Program-made: the position numbers and the translations under genes | The notes under the pieces: generated by a model | Database searches by the model: none | What the model was told of the DNA's origin: nothing | Seen by the model: only the letters and a program-made list of their open reading frames with translations | In this document: positions 27,513 through 38,470 of the stretch, piece by piece | Numbering within the stretch: the first letter of the stretch is position 1 | How the letters are laid out: every line of letters begins with the position of its first letter | Source: Pontibacter flavimaris | GTDB taxonomy: Bacteria > Bacteroidota > Bacteroidia > Cytophagales > Hymenobacteraceae | Direction: 5' to 3' | Assembly: GCF_001907195.1 (NCBI RefSeq) | Contig: NZ_LVWA01000012.1 | Coordinates: forward strand, 1-64,000 | DNA length: 64,000 nucleotides

Positions 27513-28634
27513 CTAAATCAGGGTACTCATACCCACCTGAACATTTTCTTTATGCAGGCCCTCCAGAACGCCGCCCAGCACGCAGGACACAATGAATGCA
27601 CCTACCTGCTCCGTAGAATAGGCCAGAGTGGGGCTTGTAAGGTCCTGTGTCAGAATCTTTTTATCCAGCGCTTCCTGCACCGCGTGATGAACTAGGCTTG
27701 CCTCCTGGTACAATCCGAAGTGCTCCAGCATCATGGCCCCTGAAAGAATCATGGCAATGGGGTTAGCGATGTTCTTGCCCTTCGCCTGGGGATAAGAACC
27801 GTGGATGGGCTCAAACAGCGCGGCCTCTTCCCCCACCGAGGCAGAAGGCAGCATACCCAGTGACCCAGCAATCACAGAGGCCTCATCAGACAAAATATCC
27901 CCGAACATGTTCTCCGTCAGGATAACATCAAACTGGCTTGGGTTCAGAATGAGCTGCATGGCCGCATTATCCACAAACAGATAGTCTACGGCGACGTCAG
28001 GGTATGACACGCGAACCTCCTGCACTACCTCCCGCCAGAGTCTGGAGGTTTCCAGCACATTTGCCTTATCCACCAGCGTTAGCTTGCGGCGGCGGTTCTG
28101 CGCGGCCTGGAAGGCGAGGTGGGCAACGCGTGCTATCTCATACCTGCTGTAGGTACAGTGATCGTAGGCACTGTCAGCCAGGCGGCCTTTCTCTCCAAAG
28201 TATATGCCCCCGGTAAGCTCCCGGAAGAACAACATATCGGCTCCCTTGATGCGCTCCTCCTTCAGCGGCGACTGGGGCAGCAAGGCCTCGTAGGCTTTTA
28301 CAGGACGAATGTTGGCGAAAAGGCCAAGCGACTTCCGGAGCTTTAACAGGCCCTGCTCCGGCCGTACCTTGGCAGCGGGGTTGTTGTCATACTTAGGATC
28401 ACCGATCGCGCCCAGCAATACGGCATCGGCCTCAAAACAAGCTTGCAGCGTTGCCTCTGGCAGCGGGTCTCCGGTAGCGTCAATGGCGCAGGCGCCCATC
28501 AGCTGCATGTCGAACGAGAATTCATGCCCGAACCGCTCTCCTACGGCTTTCAGAACCCTGATGGCTTCCTGGCAGACTTCAGGCCCAATACCATCCCCGG
28601 CCAGCACAACGATTTTTTTATTTAATATACCCAT
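27513..28634 (-). CDS. leuB: 3-isopropylmalate dehydrogenase
   Basis: LeuB oxidises 3-isopropylmalate to the 2-oxo acid that becomes leucine precursor, using NAD. The protein has 373 residues and starts [15 protein letters not shown]. It contains [38 protein letters not shown], and the metal/NAD segment [25 protein letters not shown] with EPIHGSYP. All family motifs are intact. It is the last gene of the leu operon, and its start overlaps the leuD end by 13 bp. Confidence 0.96.
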   Translation of the reverse strand: MGILNKKIVVLAGDGIGPEVCQEAIRVLKAVGERFGHEFSFDMQLMGACAIDATGDPLPEATLQACFEADAVLLGAIGDPKYDNNPAAKVRPEQGLLKLRKSLGLFANIRPVKAYEALLPQSPLKEERIKGADMLFFRELTGGIYFGEKGRLADSAYDHCTYSRYEIARVAHLAFQAAQNRRRKLTLVDKANVLETSRLWREVVQEVRVSYPDVAVDYLFVDNAAMQLILNPSQFDVILTENMFGDILSDEASVIAGSLGMLPSASVGEEAALFEPIHGSYPQAKGKNIANPIAMILSGAMMLEHFGLYQEASLVHHAVQEALDKKILTQDLTSPTLAYSTEQVGAFIVSCVLGGVLEGLHKENVQVGMSTLI

Positions 28635-29218
28635 ACTCTGTTTTTTTCGAAGGCCTCAATCGCCTCTTTCTGACTTACCAAATAATCAATGTCATCATAA
28701 CCATTCAACAGGCACTCCTTTTTATAAGATTCGATCTCGAATGGAATGCGCTGCTCCCATGCCGGCACATACAGCTGCTCGGCGGGTAGGTCGATGATAA
28801 GCTCTGTTCCGGGATCCTCCTCGATCTGCTTCAGGAGCCGCTCCAGTACCGAGTCCTCCACCTGCAGCGGCAGAAGCCCGTTGTTCAGTGCGTTGCCCCG
28901 GAAGATGTCAGCAAAGTAACTGGATATAACCACCTTAAAGCCAGCATCGAACAAGGCCCATGCGGCATGTTCCCTGCTGGAGCCACAGCCAAAGTTCTTC
29001 CCGGCCACCAGGACCTGCCCCTGGAACCGCGGATCATTCAGGACGAACTGCGTATTGGGTTGACCGCTACTATCGTAGCGCCAGTCCCGGAACAGGTTCT
29101 CCCCAAAACCCTCCCGTGAGGTAGCTTTCAGGAAGCGCGCAGGTATGATTTGATCGGTATCGATGTTCTCTATCGGCAACGGCACAGCCGTTGATTGAAG
29201 CACGTTAAACTTTTCCAT
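28622..29218 (-). CDS. leuD: 3-isopropylmalate dehydratase small subunit
   Basis: LeuD forms the isopropylmalate isomerase with LeuC. The 198-residue protein starts with the family block [20 protein letters not shown] and has [21 protein letters not shown] and [17 protein letters not shown]. Its ATG overlaps the leuC stop by one base (TAATG). The overlaps on both sides suggest coupled translation and equal amounts of the two dehydratase subunits. Confidence 0.96.
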   Translation of the reverse strand: MEKFNVLQSTAVPLPIENIDTDQIIPARFLKATSREGFGENLFRDWRYDSSGQPNTQFVLNDPRFQGQVLVAGKNFGCGSSREHAAWALFDAGFKVVISSYFADIFRGNALNNGLLPLQVEDSVLERLLKQIEEDPGTELIIDLPAEQLYVPAWEQRIPFEIESYKKECLLNGYDDIDYLVSQKEAIEAFEKNRVWVY

Positions 29219-30615
29219 TAGCTCAGGTATTGAGTTATGTCCGTAATCTTTCCTTCCACCGCCGAAACCGCCGCCACCAGTGGGCTGGCCAGCAAGGTTC
29301 GGGATCCTGGCCCCTGCCGCCCCTCGAAGTTGCGGTTAGAGGTGGAGACACAGTACGCCCCGGCAGGAATTTTGTCCTCGTTCATGGCCAGGCAGGCACT
29401 GCACCCGGGCTCCCGTAGCTCAAACCCTGCCTCAGCCAGTATTTTATCGAGTCCCTCGGCTTTTGCCTGCTCTTCCACCTGCTTCGAACCGGGCACCACA
29501 ATGGCCTCCACATGGCTGGCTTTCTTCTTGCCCTGCACGTAGTTTGCCACCAACCGAAGATCCTCGATCCGGGAGTTGGTGCAGCTACCTATAAATACGT
29601 AATCCACGGGCTTTCCTATAAGTGACTCTCCCGGCGCAAAACCCATGTACTGCAGCGACTTCTCAAAGCTCGCCTGCTCACTGGCTTTCACCTTCTGAGG
29701 AACGGTTGCGTTCAGGGAAATGCCCATACCCGGATTGGTGCCATAGGTGATCATAGGGGTGACGGAGGCAGCCTTGAAGTGATACTCCACTTCAAACTGC
29801 GCGCCCTCATCAGAGTATAGCGTCTGCCAGTAGGCGACTGCCTTTTCCCACTCCTCCCCTTGCGGGGCAAAAGGGCGGCCCTCCAGGTAAGAAAAAGTCG
29901 TTTCATCCGGGGCTATCATACCGCCGCGTGCGCCCATCTCGATGCTCATGTTGCAGACCGTCATGCGGCCCTCCATGCTGAGAGAGCGGATGGCACTGCC
30001 AGCGTATTCCACGAAATAGCCGGTGGCGCCGCCTGTACCAAGCGAAGCGATGATGTAGAGGATCAGGTCTTTGGCCGTGACGCCGGGCCTAAGGTCGCCC
30101 TCCACGGTAATGCGCATGCGCTTTGGCCGCGACAAAAGCAGGCACTGCGAAGCCATGACCTGCGCTACCTGGCTTGTGCCGATCCCGAAGGCGATGGCCC
30201 CAAAGGCGCCGTGCGTAGAAGTATGGCTGTCACCGCAAACGATGGTCATACCCGGCTGGGTAATGCCAAGCTCAGGCCCGATCACGTGCACAATGCCCTG
30301 GTAGGGGTGCCCTAAACCATAGAGCTGCACCCCGTGCTTCTCGCAGTTTTCCGTCAGCCTGTCTACCTGAAAGCGTGAGAGCGGCTCCTGGATCGGGAGG
30401 TGCTGGTCTTTTGTAGGCACGTTATGGTCGGCAGTAGCTACGATCTGGTTCCGGCGGTACAGCGAAAGGCCACGGTTCTCCAACTCCTCGAAGGCCTGTG
30501 GGCTGGTCACCTCATGGATCAGGTGTTTATCGATATAAAAAACCTCCTGCCCTCCCGGTAAGGTACGCACCACGTGCGCGTCCCATACTTTATCGAATAA
30601 GGTCTTCTTTCCCAT
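29218..30615 (-). CDS. leuC: 3-isopropylmalate dehydratase large subunit
   Basis: LeuC carries the 4Fe-4S cluster for stereospecific isomerisation of 2- to 3-isopropylmalate. The frame opens at a TTG at 30633 inside leuA. The ATG at 30615 gives [16 protein letters not shown], the normal start, and 465 residues. Cluster cysteines are visible in [15 protein letters not shown] and [14 protein letters not shown]. Substrate segments [21 protein letters not shown] and [12 protein letters not shown] are also present. One base separates it from the leuA stop. Confidence 0.96.
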   Translation of the reverse strand: MGKKTLFDKVWDAHVVRTLPGGQEVFYIDKHLIHEVTSPQAFEELENRGLSLYRRNQIVATADHNVPTKDQHLPIQEPLSRFQVDRLTENCEKHGVQLYGLGHPYQGIVHVIGPELGITQPGMTIVCGDSHTSTHGAFGAIAFGIGTSQVAQVMASQCLLLSRPKRMRITVEGDLRPGVTAKDLILYIIASLGTGGATGYFVEYAGSAIRSLSMEGRMTVCNMSIEMGARGGMIAPDETTFSYLEGRPFAPQGEEWEKAVAYWQTLYSDEGAQFEVEYHFKAASVTPMITYGTNPGMGISLNATVPQKVKASEQASFEKSLQYMGFAPGESLIGKPVDYVFIGSCTNSRIEDLRLVANYVQGKKKASHVEAIVVPGSKQVEEQAKAEGLDKILAEAGFELREPGCSACLAMNEDKIPAGAYCVSTSNRNFEGRQGPGSRTLLASPLVAAVSAVEGKITDITQYLS

Positions 30616-30616
30616 A

Positions 30617-31783
30617 TTAGCCTGCGGTAACAAGATTCTGTTTCTCTACCAATACATGAAGGTCATTGTCCCGTACTTCCTTCTTCTCGTCGGCCACTTG
30701 CAAAAATGAGCCATAGGCTTTATCCAGTGTCTCTTTATCGAAATTATAGCCTAGCTTTTGCAGCCGGTACGCCAGTGCGGCGCGGCCTGAGCGGGCAGTT
30801 AACACAATGGAAGAGCTGTCTACGCCCACATCACGCGGGTCGATGATCTCATACGTTTCGCGATGCTTGATCACACCATCCTGATGAATGCCACTGGAGT
30901 GCGAGAAGGCATTGGCCCCCACGATAGCCTTGTTAGGCTGCACCGGCATGCGCATCATGTGCGAGACGAGGGTGGATGTCTCGGTAAGCAACTTGCTGTT
31001 AACGCCGGTGGTCAGGTTCAGGTATGGGTGCTGGCGCAGGATCATCACCACCTCCTCCAGGGCGGTATTCCCGGCGCGCTCCCCTACTCCGTTTATGGTG
31101 CACTCTATTTGTCTGGCACCGTTTACCACACCGGCAATGGAGTTGGCTGTGGCCAGGCCCAGGTCGTTGTGGCAGTGCGTGGAGAGGCAAACCTTCTCAA
31201 TGCCCTTCACATTTTCATACAGATACTTGATCTTGGCACCATATTCCTCGGGCAGGCAATAGCCGGTGGTATCGGGGATGTTGAGCACCGTAGCGCCCGC
31301 CTTTACCGCCAGCTCGCATATCCTGGCCAGGAATTCATTGTCTGTTCTGCCGGCGTCCTCGGCGTAGAACTCTACATCCTCTACAAAACTCTTTGCCAGT
31401 TTTACTGCTTCCACGGCCCTGGCCATTACTTCCTCGCGGGTGGTGCGTAATTTGTAGCGCACATGCAGGTCTGACGTGCCGATACCTGTGTGAATTCTTG
31501 GCTGGCGCGCACCCTTTAGTGCCTCTGCCGCCGTGCGAATATCATTCTCCACAGCCCGGGACAAGCCACAAACCGTAGACTCCTTTGTCTGTTTGGCAAT
31601 AGCCTTTACAGCCTCAAAGTCGCCAGGACTTGAAATGGGGAAGCCCGCCTCGATAACGTCCACGCCCAGAAGCTCCAGTTGTTTGGCAATAACCAACTTT
31701 TCCTGCGTGTTAAGTTTACAGCCCGGTACCTGCTCCCCGTCCCGTAAGGTGGTATCAAATATTTGTATTTTCTGAACAGACAT
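30617..31783 (-). CDS. leuA: 2-isopropylmalate synthase, short form
   Basis: LeuA condenses acetyl-CoA with 2-oxoisovalerate, the first step of leucine synthesis. The 388 residues cover the TIM barrel ([45 protein letters not shown]) and the linker with [16 protein letters not shown]. The large C-terminal leucine-binding domain of 500-residue LeuA proteins is absent, so classical leucine feedback inhibition is not expected. The length is common in Bacteroidota. It is the first gene of leuACDB and is divergent from the gene at 31941. Confidence 0.9.
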   Translation of the reverse strand: MSVQKIQIFDTTLRDGEQVPGCKLNTQEKLVIAKQLELLGVDVIEAGFPISSPGDFEAVKAIAKQTKESTVCGLSRAVENDIRTAAEALKGARQPRIHTGIGTSDLHVRYKLRTTREEVMARAVEAVKLAKSFVEDVEFYAEDAGRTDNEFLARICELAVKAGATVLNIPDTTGYCLPEEYGAKIKYLYENVKGIEKVCLSTHCHNDLGLATANSIAGVVNGARQIECTINGVGERAGNTALEEVVMILRQHPYLNLTTGVNSKLLTETSTLVSHMMRMPVQPNKAIVGANAFSHSSGIHQDGVIKHRETYEIIDPRDVGVDSSSIVLTARSGRAALAYRLQKLGYNFDKETLDKAYGSFLQVADEKKEVRDNDLHVLVEKQNLVTAG

Positions 31784-31940
31784 CCTTTATTTGGTCTTTA
31801 ACAGTTAGAGTATTGTTTTAAAGGTCTAACTTGATGAGTGGCAAAAAAAACAAATTTCAATGTTTAGCTACCATTTCTACAGGCTTCTCCTAAAGAGATA
31901 ACTAACTGCAAAACAACATATTGCAAAAGTTTCACCTACT

Positions 31941-33485
31941 ATGTCCAACCCAAGCCCCGATCCTGTATTCCAGCTGATAAAGTCTCTGACGCGCTCTGAG
32001 AAAAGACACTTTCGCTTGTTTACCAAGCGCCAGGGAGCAACGCAGGGCTTAAAGTTTCTGCAACTTTTCGATGCCCTTGATGGCCTGGAGCAGTATGATG
32101 ACGAGAAAATCCTGGAGCAGGTGGCCAGCATCAAGAAGGTACAGCTGCCAAACCTCAAGGCCAACCTGTACCGGCAGCTGCTCGCCAGCCTCAGGATCTA
32201 CCATACAGGCCAGAACCTGGACATTCAGCTGCAGGAACAACTGGGGTACGCCCGGGTGCTCTACAATAAGGGCCTTTATCAGCAGTGCCTGAAGATGCTC
32301 GACAAAGTAAAAACTGCCGCTACGCAGGCCCAACTGCAGCACGTAGCTTTAACCGCCATCGACTTTGAGAAGCAGATCGAGTCGCAGTACATCACCAGGA
32401 GCCTGAGTGGCAGGGCCGACCAGCTTTCCAATGAATCCATCGAACTGGCGCTGCATGTTTCGCAGGCGCATGTGCTCTCCAACCTGGCCCTGCGGCTGTA
32501 CGGGCTCTACCTGCAGGCCGGGCACGCCAAAACGCAGGAGGACGCTGATCATTTTAGCGCCTTCTTCCGGGAGAACCTTCCTGTAGTAGACCTCAACGCC
32601 GCCAGTTTTATGGAAAAGCTTTATTATTACCAGGCGCATGTGTGGTATAACTACCTGGTGCAGGATTTTAAGTCCTGTTACCGCTATGCACAGAAGTGGG
32701 TGGATCTTTTTGAGGAAAGCCCCGAGATGAAGTATAGCCAGCCCTCCCTTTACATCAAGGGCCTGCACAACCTGCTGGCCGCCTTGTTTAACCTCCAGTA
32801 TTTTACCCGGTTCGAGCAGGTGCTGCAGGAGATGGAGCGCTTTGCCAACGACCCTAATCGGCGCGATACCCCGAATACCGAGGTGCTGCTGTTCCTTTAC
32901 ATCTACACCAACAAGATCAATTTATACTTTATGCGCGGCGCGTTCTCCGAGGGGGTGCACCTGGTGCCTGAGCTGCTGCGGAACCTGGAACAACACGAGC
33001 AGCAGCTGGACCCTCACCGCAGGCTTATCTTTTACTTCAAGATTGCCAGTTTATACTTTGGGAGCGGGGATAACGAGACAGCCATAAAGTACCTGAACAA
33101 GATCATCAACTATACTGACACGAACCTACGGGAGGATATCCAGTGCTTTGCCCGCATCCTGAGGCTGATCGCCTATTATGAGGAGGGGGATGACTATGCG
33201 CTGGAGCTGCAGGTCAGGTCGGTGTACCGCTTCCTGGGGAAGATGAATGACCAGCAGCAGATGCAGGTGGAGATCTTTCGGTTCCTGCGTAACCTGGGGC
33301 GGGTAACGCCGCAGGAGCTTCGGCCAGCCTTTGTGACACTGAAGGAGAAACTGACCTCCATCGCGGAAAATCCCGCTGAGCGCCGCCCCTTCCTCTACCT
33401 GGACATCATCTCCTGGCTGGAGAGCAAGATAGAGGGCATCCCGGTTCAGGAGGTGATCAAGCGTAAATTCCAGCAGCTAAAATAG
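31941..33485 (+). CDS. Conserved helical-repeat (TPR-like) protein of unknown function
   Basis: This 514-residue soluble protein is almost entirely alpha-helical, with repeated pairs resembling TPR units (for example FYFKIASLYFGSGDNETAIKYLNKIINY in pieces, about residues 365-395). It starts DPVFQLIKSLTRSEKRHFRLF, a conserved opening in proteins of this size in Cytophagales. No enzymatic motif is seen, and a scaffold role is a guess. It is transcribed away from leuA. It uses TATACTT at 32933 and 33052 as Leu-Tyr-Phe codons. Confidence 0.6.
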   Translation: MSNPSPDPVFQLIKSLTRSEKRHFRLFTKRQGATQGLKFLQLFDALDGLEQYDDEKILEQVASIKKVQLPNLKANLYRQLLASLRIYHTGQNLDIQLQEQLGYARVLYNKGLYQQCLKMLDKVKTAATQAQLQHVALTAIDFEKQIESQYITRSLSGRADQLSNESIELALHVSQAHVLSNLALRLYGLYLQAGHAKTQEDADHFSAFFRENLPVVDLNAASFMEKLYYYQAHVWYNYLVQDFKSCYRYAQKWVDLFEESPEMKYSQPSLYIKGLHNLLAALFNLQYFTRFEQVLQEMERFANDPNRRDTPNTEVLLFLYIYTNKINLYFMRGAFSEGVHLVPELLRNLEQHEQQLDPHRRLIFYFKIASLYFGSGDNETAIKYLNKIINYTDTNLREDIQCFARILRLIAYYEEGDDYALELQVRSVYRFLGKMNDQQQMQVEIFRFLRNLGRVTPQELRPAFVTLKEKLTSIAENPAERRPFLYLDIISWLESKIEGIPVQEVIKRKFQQLK

Positions 33486-33609
33486 GCACGAGTAGCAGAC
33501 CGGAGGAGCAAGAAAGCCTTCCCTGTTTTCGAAAGCTTGGAGGAGATAAGTATAATTTTATACTTTAAAAACAAATGCCTTCATTTGTATTAACGCATTG
33601 CTATACTTT

Positions 33610-34752
33610 ATGAAACACGTTCTCCGGAAATCCCGCTACCTCCTTCTCCTCCTCATCTTTGCGGTGGTAAATGCCTACGGCCAGGTGCAGAAAGCCGAAG
33701 AAGAAATACAGGCCATCATGCAGAAGTATGATGCGGTGGGCCTCTCCGTGGCCGTCGTGGAAAACGGGGAGATAACCTACGCGAACGCTTTCGGGCTGAA
33801 GGATGTGGAGTCGGGCACGAAGCTGTCCCCGGACGACATCTTCCGGATTGCCTCTATCTCCAAATCATTCTCTGCCACGGCCATTATGCAGCTGGTGGAG
33901 GCGGGCAAGCTTTCGCTGGATGATGATATGAGCAACCTGGTAGGATTCAAAGTACGGAACCCGAAGTACCCGGAAACGCCGATCACGCTTAAGATGGTGC
34001 TCTCCCATACGTCAAGTATAAACGACAGCCAGGGCTACTTTACGCTGGATGCGATCAACCCTGCCAAAAACCCGGACTGGGCCCAGTGCTACAATGCCTA
34101 CGAGCCTGGCAAAGACTACGAGTACTGCAACCTGAATTTCAACATGGTGGGCACCATCATCGAGAAAGTGTCGGGAGAGCGCTTTGATCAGTATATAAAG
34201 CAACATATTCTGGACCCGCTGGGCTTGTACGGCGGCTATGCAGTAGACTCGCTGGACGCGTCGCTTTTCACCACGCTGTACGCCTACAATCCCCTCACAG
34301 GCCAGTACACTCCGTCGCCGTCTGCCTACGCGCCGCGCAGTGAGGAGATCCGGAACTATGTCCTGGGCTATAGCACCCCTGTTTTCTCCCCAACGGGAGG
34401 CATGAAGATCTCCGCCCCGGACCTGGCCCGGTACATGACGATGCACATGCAAAAAGGCAAGTATAAAGGCACCCGTATCATCTCGAAGAAGAGCGCCAGG
34501 GCCATGCAGCAACAGATCGCTCAAAACGGCTACGGACTGGCGCTCACCACGGAAACGGACCTGATTCCCGGCAAAACCATGATAGGCCACACGGGCTCTG
34601 CCTATGGCCTCTACAGCGCCATGTTCTTCCACCCGAAGGAGAAATTCGGGTTCGTTGTCATCACGAACGGTTGCAGCGCCCCGGAGTCTGATGAGTTGAA
34701 CAAGTTGCTTGTTGAGACGATTAACAGCCTGTACCAAACTCTGGTCAAATAG
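33610..34752 (+). CDS. Serine hydrolase, class C beta-lactamase/DD-peptidase fold, secreted
   Basis: The ATG at 33610 is preferred over the TTG at 33598 and gives 380 residues with a signal peptide (about residues 1-24, ending NAYG-Q). The catalytic SxxK is S82-I-S-K85 in RIASISKSFSA. The second motif is YCN in DYEYCNLNF, and the third is HTGSAYG. Such proteins hydrolyse peptides or esters in the periplasm, and resistance to beta-lactams is not implied. It appears monocistronic. A TATACTTT motif runs into its start codon. Confidence 0.85.
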   Translation: MKHVLRKSRYLLLLLIFAVVNAYGQVQKAEEEIQAIMQKYDAVGLSVAVVENGEITYANAFGLKDVESGTKLSPDDIFRIASISKSFSATAIMQLVEAGKLSLDDDMSNLVGFKVRNPKYPETPITLKMVLSHTSSINDSQGYFTLDAINPAKNPDWAQCYNAYEPGKDYEYCNLNFNMVGTIIEKVSGERFDQYIKQHILDPLGLYGGYAVDSLDASLFTTLYAYNPLTGQYTPSPSAYAPRSEEIRNYVLGYSTPVFSPTGGMKISAPDLARYMTMHMQKGKYKGTRIISKKSARAMQQQIAQNGYGLALTTETDLIPGKTMIGHTGSAYGLYSAMFFHPKEKFGFVVITNGCSAPESDELNKLLVETINSLYQTLVK

Positions 34753-34874
34753 AAGGCTCGATTCGTAATGTCATAAATACGTTTCTAATCCTGGATGATC
34801 AGAAGTAAAGTATAAACGTTCCACTGGCGTACGTGCCTGATTTATACTTTATACTTTATAGATCAAGTTGCGAT

Positions 34875-34942
34875 CAACCCACCCCTCCCAAGAGGGGAAT
34901 TTCGCAAAAGAGTAGGTGCTTCCCCTCCTGGGAGTAGGGTTG
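34875..34942. repeat. C-rich inverted repeat
   Basis: CAACCC-ACCCCTCCC-AAGAGGGGAA pairs with TTCCCCTCCTGGGAGTAGGGTTG across about 20 bases. Related C-rich units recur at 38555, 38697, 49325, 49448, 57705, 57866, 61580 and 61635. Confidence 0.65.
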
Positions 34943-34974
34943 TTTCATTGTAGCAAAACCGGCTCAAAAATTAC

Positions 34975-35077
34975 TGTCATTCTGTTAAGAAACTTGGTAG
35001 AAGGGAGGCTAAGCTATTGCTACTAGCCCACAAGATCCCCCGAAACGAGTTCGGGATCCGAGACTTGCAGGATGACA
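34975..35077. repeat. TGTCAT...ATGACA bounded element, diverged copy
   Basis: It begins TGTCATTCTG and ends CAGGATGACA, with an inner CCCGAAACGAGTTCGGG hairpin. It is related in ends to the units at 38749-38819 and 61799-61868. Confidence 0.5.
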
Positions 35078-35535
35078 AAAAAGAGAGAATGAAATGACCA
35101 TACTCCTCGGAAGAACTACGGGGGTAAAAAACTGCATCGCATGCGTAAAACCCAACTTGGGTTTTATACTTTATACTTTGCTCCCGTTGGCAAATCTCCC
35201 ATACTTCCAGGCCAACAGTTCCCCTCTATTTAACCTTACAGCGCTTCCGCTGCTTCACACTGCATTGGCAGAAGCAGTGCTAAAATCAGTCTTTTTCATA
35301 CCTGGGCAAAGGGAAGATCCAGCGAAGCCATACTTGGTGAAAGCGGCCGTAACCTGTGGTGTGGTTTATACTTTCCACCCTATCCCCGATCAAGATAGCT
35401 GCCCTGGCGAGCGCAAAAGCAGCTGCTCATCCAAGCTATAGAAACAAACTCACAGAAACATGGATTTATTTATTAGATAATCGTATAATGCTATGTTTAA
35501 CGGAATCAGAAACTAACCCTTAATCCTTTGCATCC

Positions 35536-36993
35536 ATGCATAGCAACTATGAACGAATTACCTCCCGTACAAACCGGCTCTTTTCGCTGGTGTTAGGTGT
35601 GGGGGTGCTGATGGCTTCGTGTAGCCAGAAAACCACGGCTCCAACAGCAGAGACCGCCGCCACCACGCAAACCGCCGAGGCCGTGGAAAGCACTGCTCCC
35701 CCTGCGTTTGAGGTCCCCGTGGAGTACTACAAACTGGACAATGGCCTGAAAGTGGTGCTCTCGCCGGACAAGACCGCGCCCATTGTCACCGTGGCGGCCT
35801 ACTATAACATCGGCTTCCGCATTGAGCCCAAGGACCGCACCGGCTTTGCGCACCTGTTTGAACACATGATGTTCCAGGGATCGGATAACCTGGGAAAGAT
35901 GGAGTTCATCCAGCTGGTGCAGAAAAACGGCGGCATCCTCAACGGCAGCACGCGCTTCGACTACACCAACTACTTCGAGATTGTGCCGGCGCACAAGCTG
36001 GAGACCATGCTCTGGGCCGAAGCCGACCGCATGAAAGGCCTCAATATCACCCAAGAGAACCTGACCAACCAGCAGGGCGTGGTGAAGAACGAGGTGAAAG
36101 TGAACGTGCTCAACCAGCCGTACGGCGGCTTCCCGTGGCTCGACATGCCGCAGTACGCCAACAAGAACTGGTACAACGCCCACAACTTCTACGGCGACCT
36201 GGAGGACCTTGACGCCGCCAGCCTGGAGGATGTGCAATCGTTTTTCAAGACATTCTACTCTCCCAACAACGCGGCACTGGTGATAGTGGGAGATTTTGAT
36301 CCTGCCCAGGCAAAGCAGTGGGTAGAGCAGTATTTCGGTGGCATAGCTTCCGCAGACCTGCCGGAACCGGCCGACCTGACCGAGCCGCGCCAGGAGAAAG
36401 AGCAGCGCTTTACCAAAGACGATAAGCTGGCCAACAAACCGGCACTGGCTTTCGCTTACCACATGCCCGAGCGCAATACGCCAGCCTACTATGCCATGGG
36501 CCTGCTGGACCAGATCCTGCTGCAGGGCGACGACAGCCGCCTGCACCAAGCACTGGTGCAGGACCGGGGCTATACCGGCTCGGTGAGTGGCGGCATCAAC
36601 GCGTACTTGGGCAACATGTACAACTACAACGGCCCGATGCTGTGGATGGGTGACCTGGTTTACGATAAAGACGTGGCCGCCGACTCCATCATCAATGTGC
36701 TGGACCAGGAGATCGCAAGGCTACAGCAAAATGGCGTTACGCAGCAGCAACTCGACCTGGCCATGGTTAAAATACGGTCCTCGCTCTACGACCAGGTAAG
36801 CCAGCTGTATGGTTTCGGCAAAGCCGATTTGCTGGCAAGCTTCGCGCTGTTCGATGACAACCCGGCCCGCATCAACGAGCTGGAGGCGGAGTTCCGGAAA
36901 GTAACGCCGGAGCTGATGCAGCAAACCATACAGGAGTACCTGCGGCCTACCAACCGCACCATTTTAATCATAAACCCACAGGCACAGATCTAA
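35536..36993 (+). CDS. M16-family zinc peptidase, active subunit, lipoprotein
   Basis: This is a 485-residue protein with a lipoprotein signal ending LMASC (C29). The zinc site HxxEH is H106-L-F-E-H110 in GFAHLFEHMMFQGS, and the third ligand glutamate lies downstream in VVKNEVKVN. Two M16 domains are present. M16 peptidases degrade peptides inside a clamshell; many bacterial ones work as a pair of active and inactive subunits. The inactive partner starts six bases after its stop, so the pair is an operon. Confidence 0.9.
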   Translation: MHSNYERITSRTNRLFSLVLGVGVLMASCSQKTTAPTAETAATTQTAEAVESTAPPAFEVPVEYYKLDNGLKVVLSPDKTAPIVTVAAYYNIGFRIEPKDRTGFAHLFEHMMFQGSDNLGKMEFIQLVQKNGGILNGSTRFDYTNYFEIVPAHKLETMLWAEADRMKGLNITQENLTNQQGVVKNEVKVNVLNQPYGGFPWLDMPQYANKNWYNAHNFYGDLEDLDAASLEDVQSFFKTFYSPNNAALVIVGDFDPAQAKQWVEQYFGGIASADLPEPADLTEPRQEKEQRFTKDDKLANKPALAFAYHMPERNTPAYYAMGLLDQILLQGDDSRLHQALVQDRGYTGSVSGGINAYLGNMYNYNGPMLWMGDLVYDKDVAADSIINVLDQEIARLQQNGVTQQQLDLAMVKIRSSLYDQVSQLYGFGKADLLASFALFDDNPARINELEAEFRKVTPELMQQTIQEYLRPTNRTILIINPQAQI

Positions 36994-36999
36994 AGCATC

Positions 37000-38403
37000 A
37001 TGAAAAAGCTACTGACACTATCGCTGAGCGTGCTCCTGGCCATGGGCGCAGGTATGGCTCAGGCGCAAAAGCAAACGCCGCCGGAGGGCGGATCGCCCAA
37101 GAACTTTAACCTGCCGCCCAAGCAGGAATTTAGCTTACCTAATGGCCTGGAGGCTACTCTGGTGCCCTACGGTGAGATCCCAAAAGTAACCATCAGCATG
37201 ATTGTGCAGACCGGTAATGTGCACGAGCAGGCAAACGAGAACGGCCTGGCCGACATAACTGGAAAGCTGATGGAGGAAGGCACCACCACCAAAGATGCCA
37301 AGCAGATTGCCGGGGAAGTAGCAAGGATGGGCGGCTCGCTGAGCATCAGCATCGGCCCTAACCAGACCTACATCAGCGGCGATGCGCTCTCTGAGTTTGG
37401 CCCGGAGCTGGTACGGCTGATAGCTGACCTCCTGACAGAACCTGCCTTCCCGGAATCGGAGCTGGAGCGGGTGAAGAACGACTTTAAGCGGCAGATGAAC
37501 CTGTCCAGGGCGCAGCCGGGCACGCAGGCGTACATGAAGTATAACAAGGCGCTTTACGGCGACCATCCCTATGGCCGCGACCTGCCCACCGACAAAGAGA
37601 TAGACGCTTATACTTTGGAGCAGGTGAAGGACTTTTACCAGAAGCAGTTCGGGGCCAGGCGCACCGATGTATACGTGGCCGGCAAGTTTGACGAAGGTGC
37701 TATGAAAGAGGCGATCACCTCCTCGCTGAGCGACTGGACAGAAGGGCCTGCCCCCGCCATACCGGTGGCGAAGCCCGTTACGAAGAGTGATATGATCGTG
37801 GTAGACCGGCCGGGGGCGCCCCAGTCAACGATTATTATAGGCATGCCCGTAATTGACCCCTCGCACCCGGATTACATGGCCCTTCGCGTTACTAACTCCT
37901 TGCTGGGCGGCTCCTTCGGCTCCCGCATCACCCGCAACATCCGCGAAGACAAAGGTTACACTTATTCTCCCTCCAGCTCGGTAGCTGCCAAGTATAAGGT
38001 GGGGGATTGGTCGGAGCAGGCGGACGTGACGACCGAGCACACGGGCAACTCCCTGAAGGAGATCGTCTACGAGATTGAGAAGCTGAGAAAGGAGCCGCCT
38101 TCGGAGGAAGAGCTGAAGGGAATCCAGAACTATGAGGCCGGGCTTTTCGTGCTTCGCAACTCCACCCCCAGCGGTATCATTGGCCAACTCAGCTTCCTGG
38201 ACCTGCACGACCTGCCGGAGACTTTCCTGACCAACCAGGTACAGGCCATCCATGCTGTAACCCCGCAGAAAGTGCAGCAGACCGCTAACACCTACCTCCG
38301 CCCCAAAGACATGACACTTGTGGTGGTAGGGGATAAGAAACAGATCGACAAGCAGCTGAAGAAGTTTCAGGAGGACCTGAAAAAGGCACCTGTTACGCAG
38401 TAA
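37000..38403 (+). CDS. M16-family peptidase-like partner lacking the zinc site
   Basis: This is a 467-residue secreted protein with a signal peptide (about residues 1-22, ending AQAQ). At the place of HxxEH it has NGLADITGKLMEEG, so zinc binding and catalysis are lost. The C-terminal domain keeps the R/Y element GSRITRNIREDKGYTYS that binds substrate in the active partner. It matches beta-type subunits of bacterial M16 heterodimers. A terminator follows at 38422-38470. Confidence 0.88.
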   Translation: MKKLLTLSLSVLLAMGAGMAQAQKQTPPEGGSPKNFNLPPKQEFSLPNGLEATLVPYGEIPKVTISMIVQTGNVHEQANENGLADITGKLMEEGTTTKDAKQIAGEVARMGGSLSISIGPNQTYISGDALSEFGPELVRLIADLLTEPAFPESELERVKNDFKRQMNLSRAQPGTQAYMKYNKALYGDHPYGRDLPTDKEIDAYTLEQVKDFYQKQFGARRTDVYVAGKFDEGAMKEAITSSLSDWTEGPAPAIPVAKPVTKSDMIVVDRPGAPQSTIIIGMPVIDPSHPDYMALRVTNSLLGGSFGSRITRNIREDKGYTYSPSSSVAAKYKVGDWSEQADVTTEHTGNSLKEIVYEIEKLRKEPPSEEELKGIQNYEAGLFVLRNSTPSGIIGQLSFLDLHDLPETFLTNQVQAIHAVTPQKVQQTANTYLRPKDMTLVVVGDKKQIDKQLKKFQEDLKKAPVTQ

Positions 38404-38421
38404 GCTGATTTTTATACTTCC

Positions 38422-38470
38422 CGAGAGAGGCCATGTCCCGGAGCTATTTCCGGGGCATGGCCTCTTTCGG
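38422..38470. terminator. Terminator after the M16 pair
   Basis: A long stem: CGAGAGAGGCCATG-TCCCGG pairs with CCGGGGCATGGCCTCTTTCGG around a short loop. It is the strongest hairpin in this gap. Confidence 0.75.

Larger units (their letters stand above)
34753..35535. other. Repeat-rich gap
   Basis: It contains at least six AAGTATA/TATACTT words (clusters at about 34807, 34843-34858 and 35163-35180), a C-rich inverted repeat at 34875-34942 and a TGTCAT...ATGACA element at 34975-35077. A 115-codon open frame at 35094-35441 has no protein-like features and is not called. Confidence 0.6.

Noticed and set aside
33610..34752. Beta-lactamase conferring resistance
   Set aside because: The SxxK fold is shared with many esterases and peptidases; sequence alone gives no support for beta-lactam hydrolysis.
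35094..35441. 115-codon open frame in the gap before the M16 genes
   Set aside because: Contains repeated TATACTT words, no conserved pattern, and lies in a repeat mosaic.
35593..36549. 318-codon minus-strand open frame opposite the M16 peptidase
   Set aside because: Antisense shadow of a gene with intact HxxEH motif; no domain recognised.
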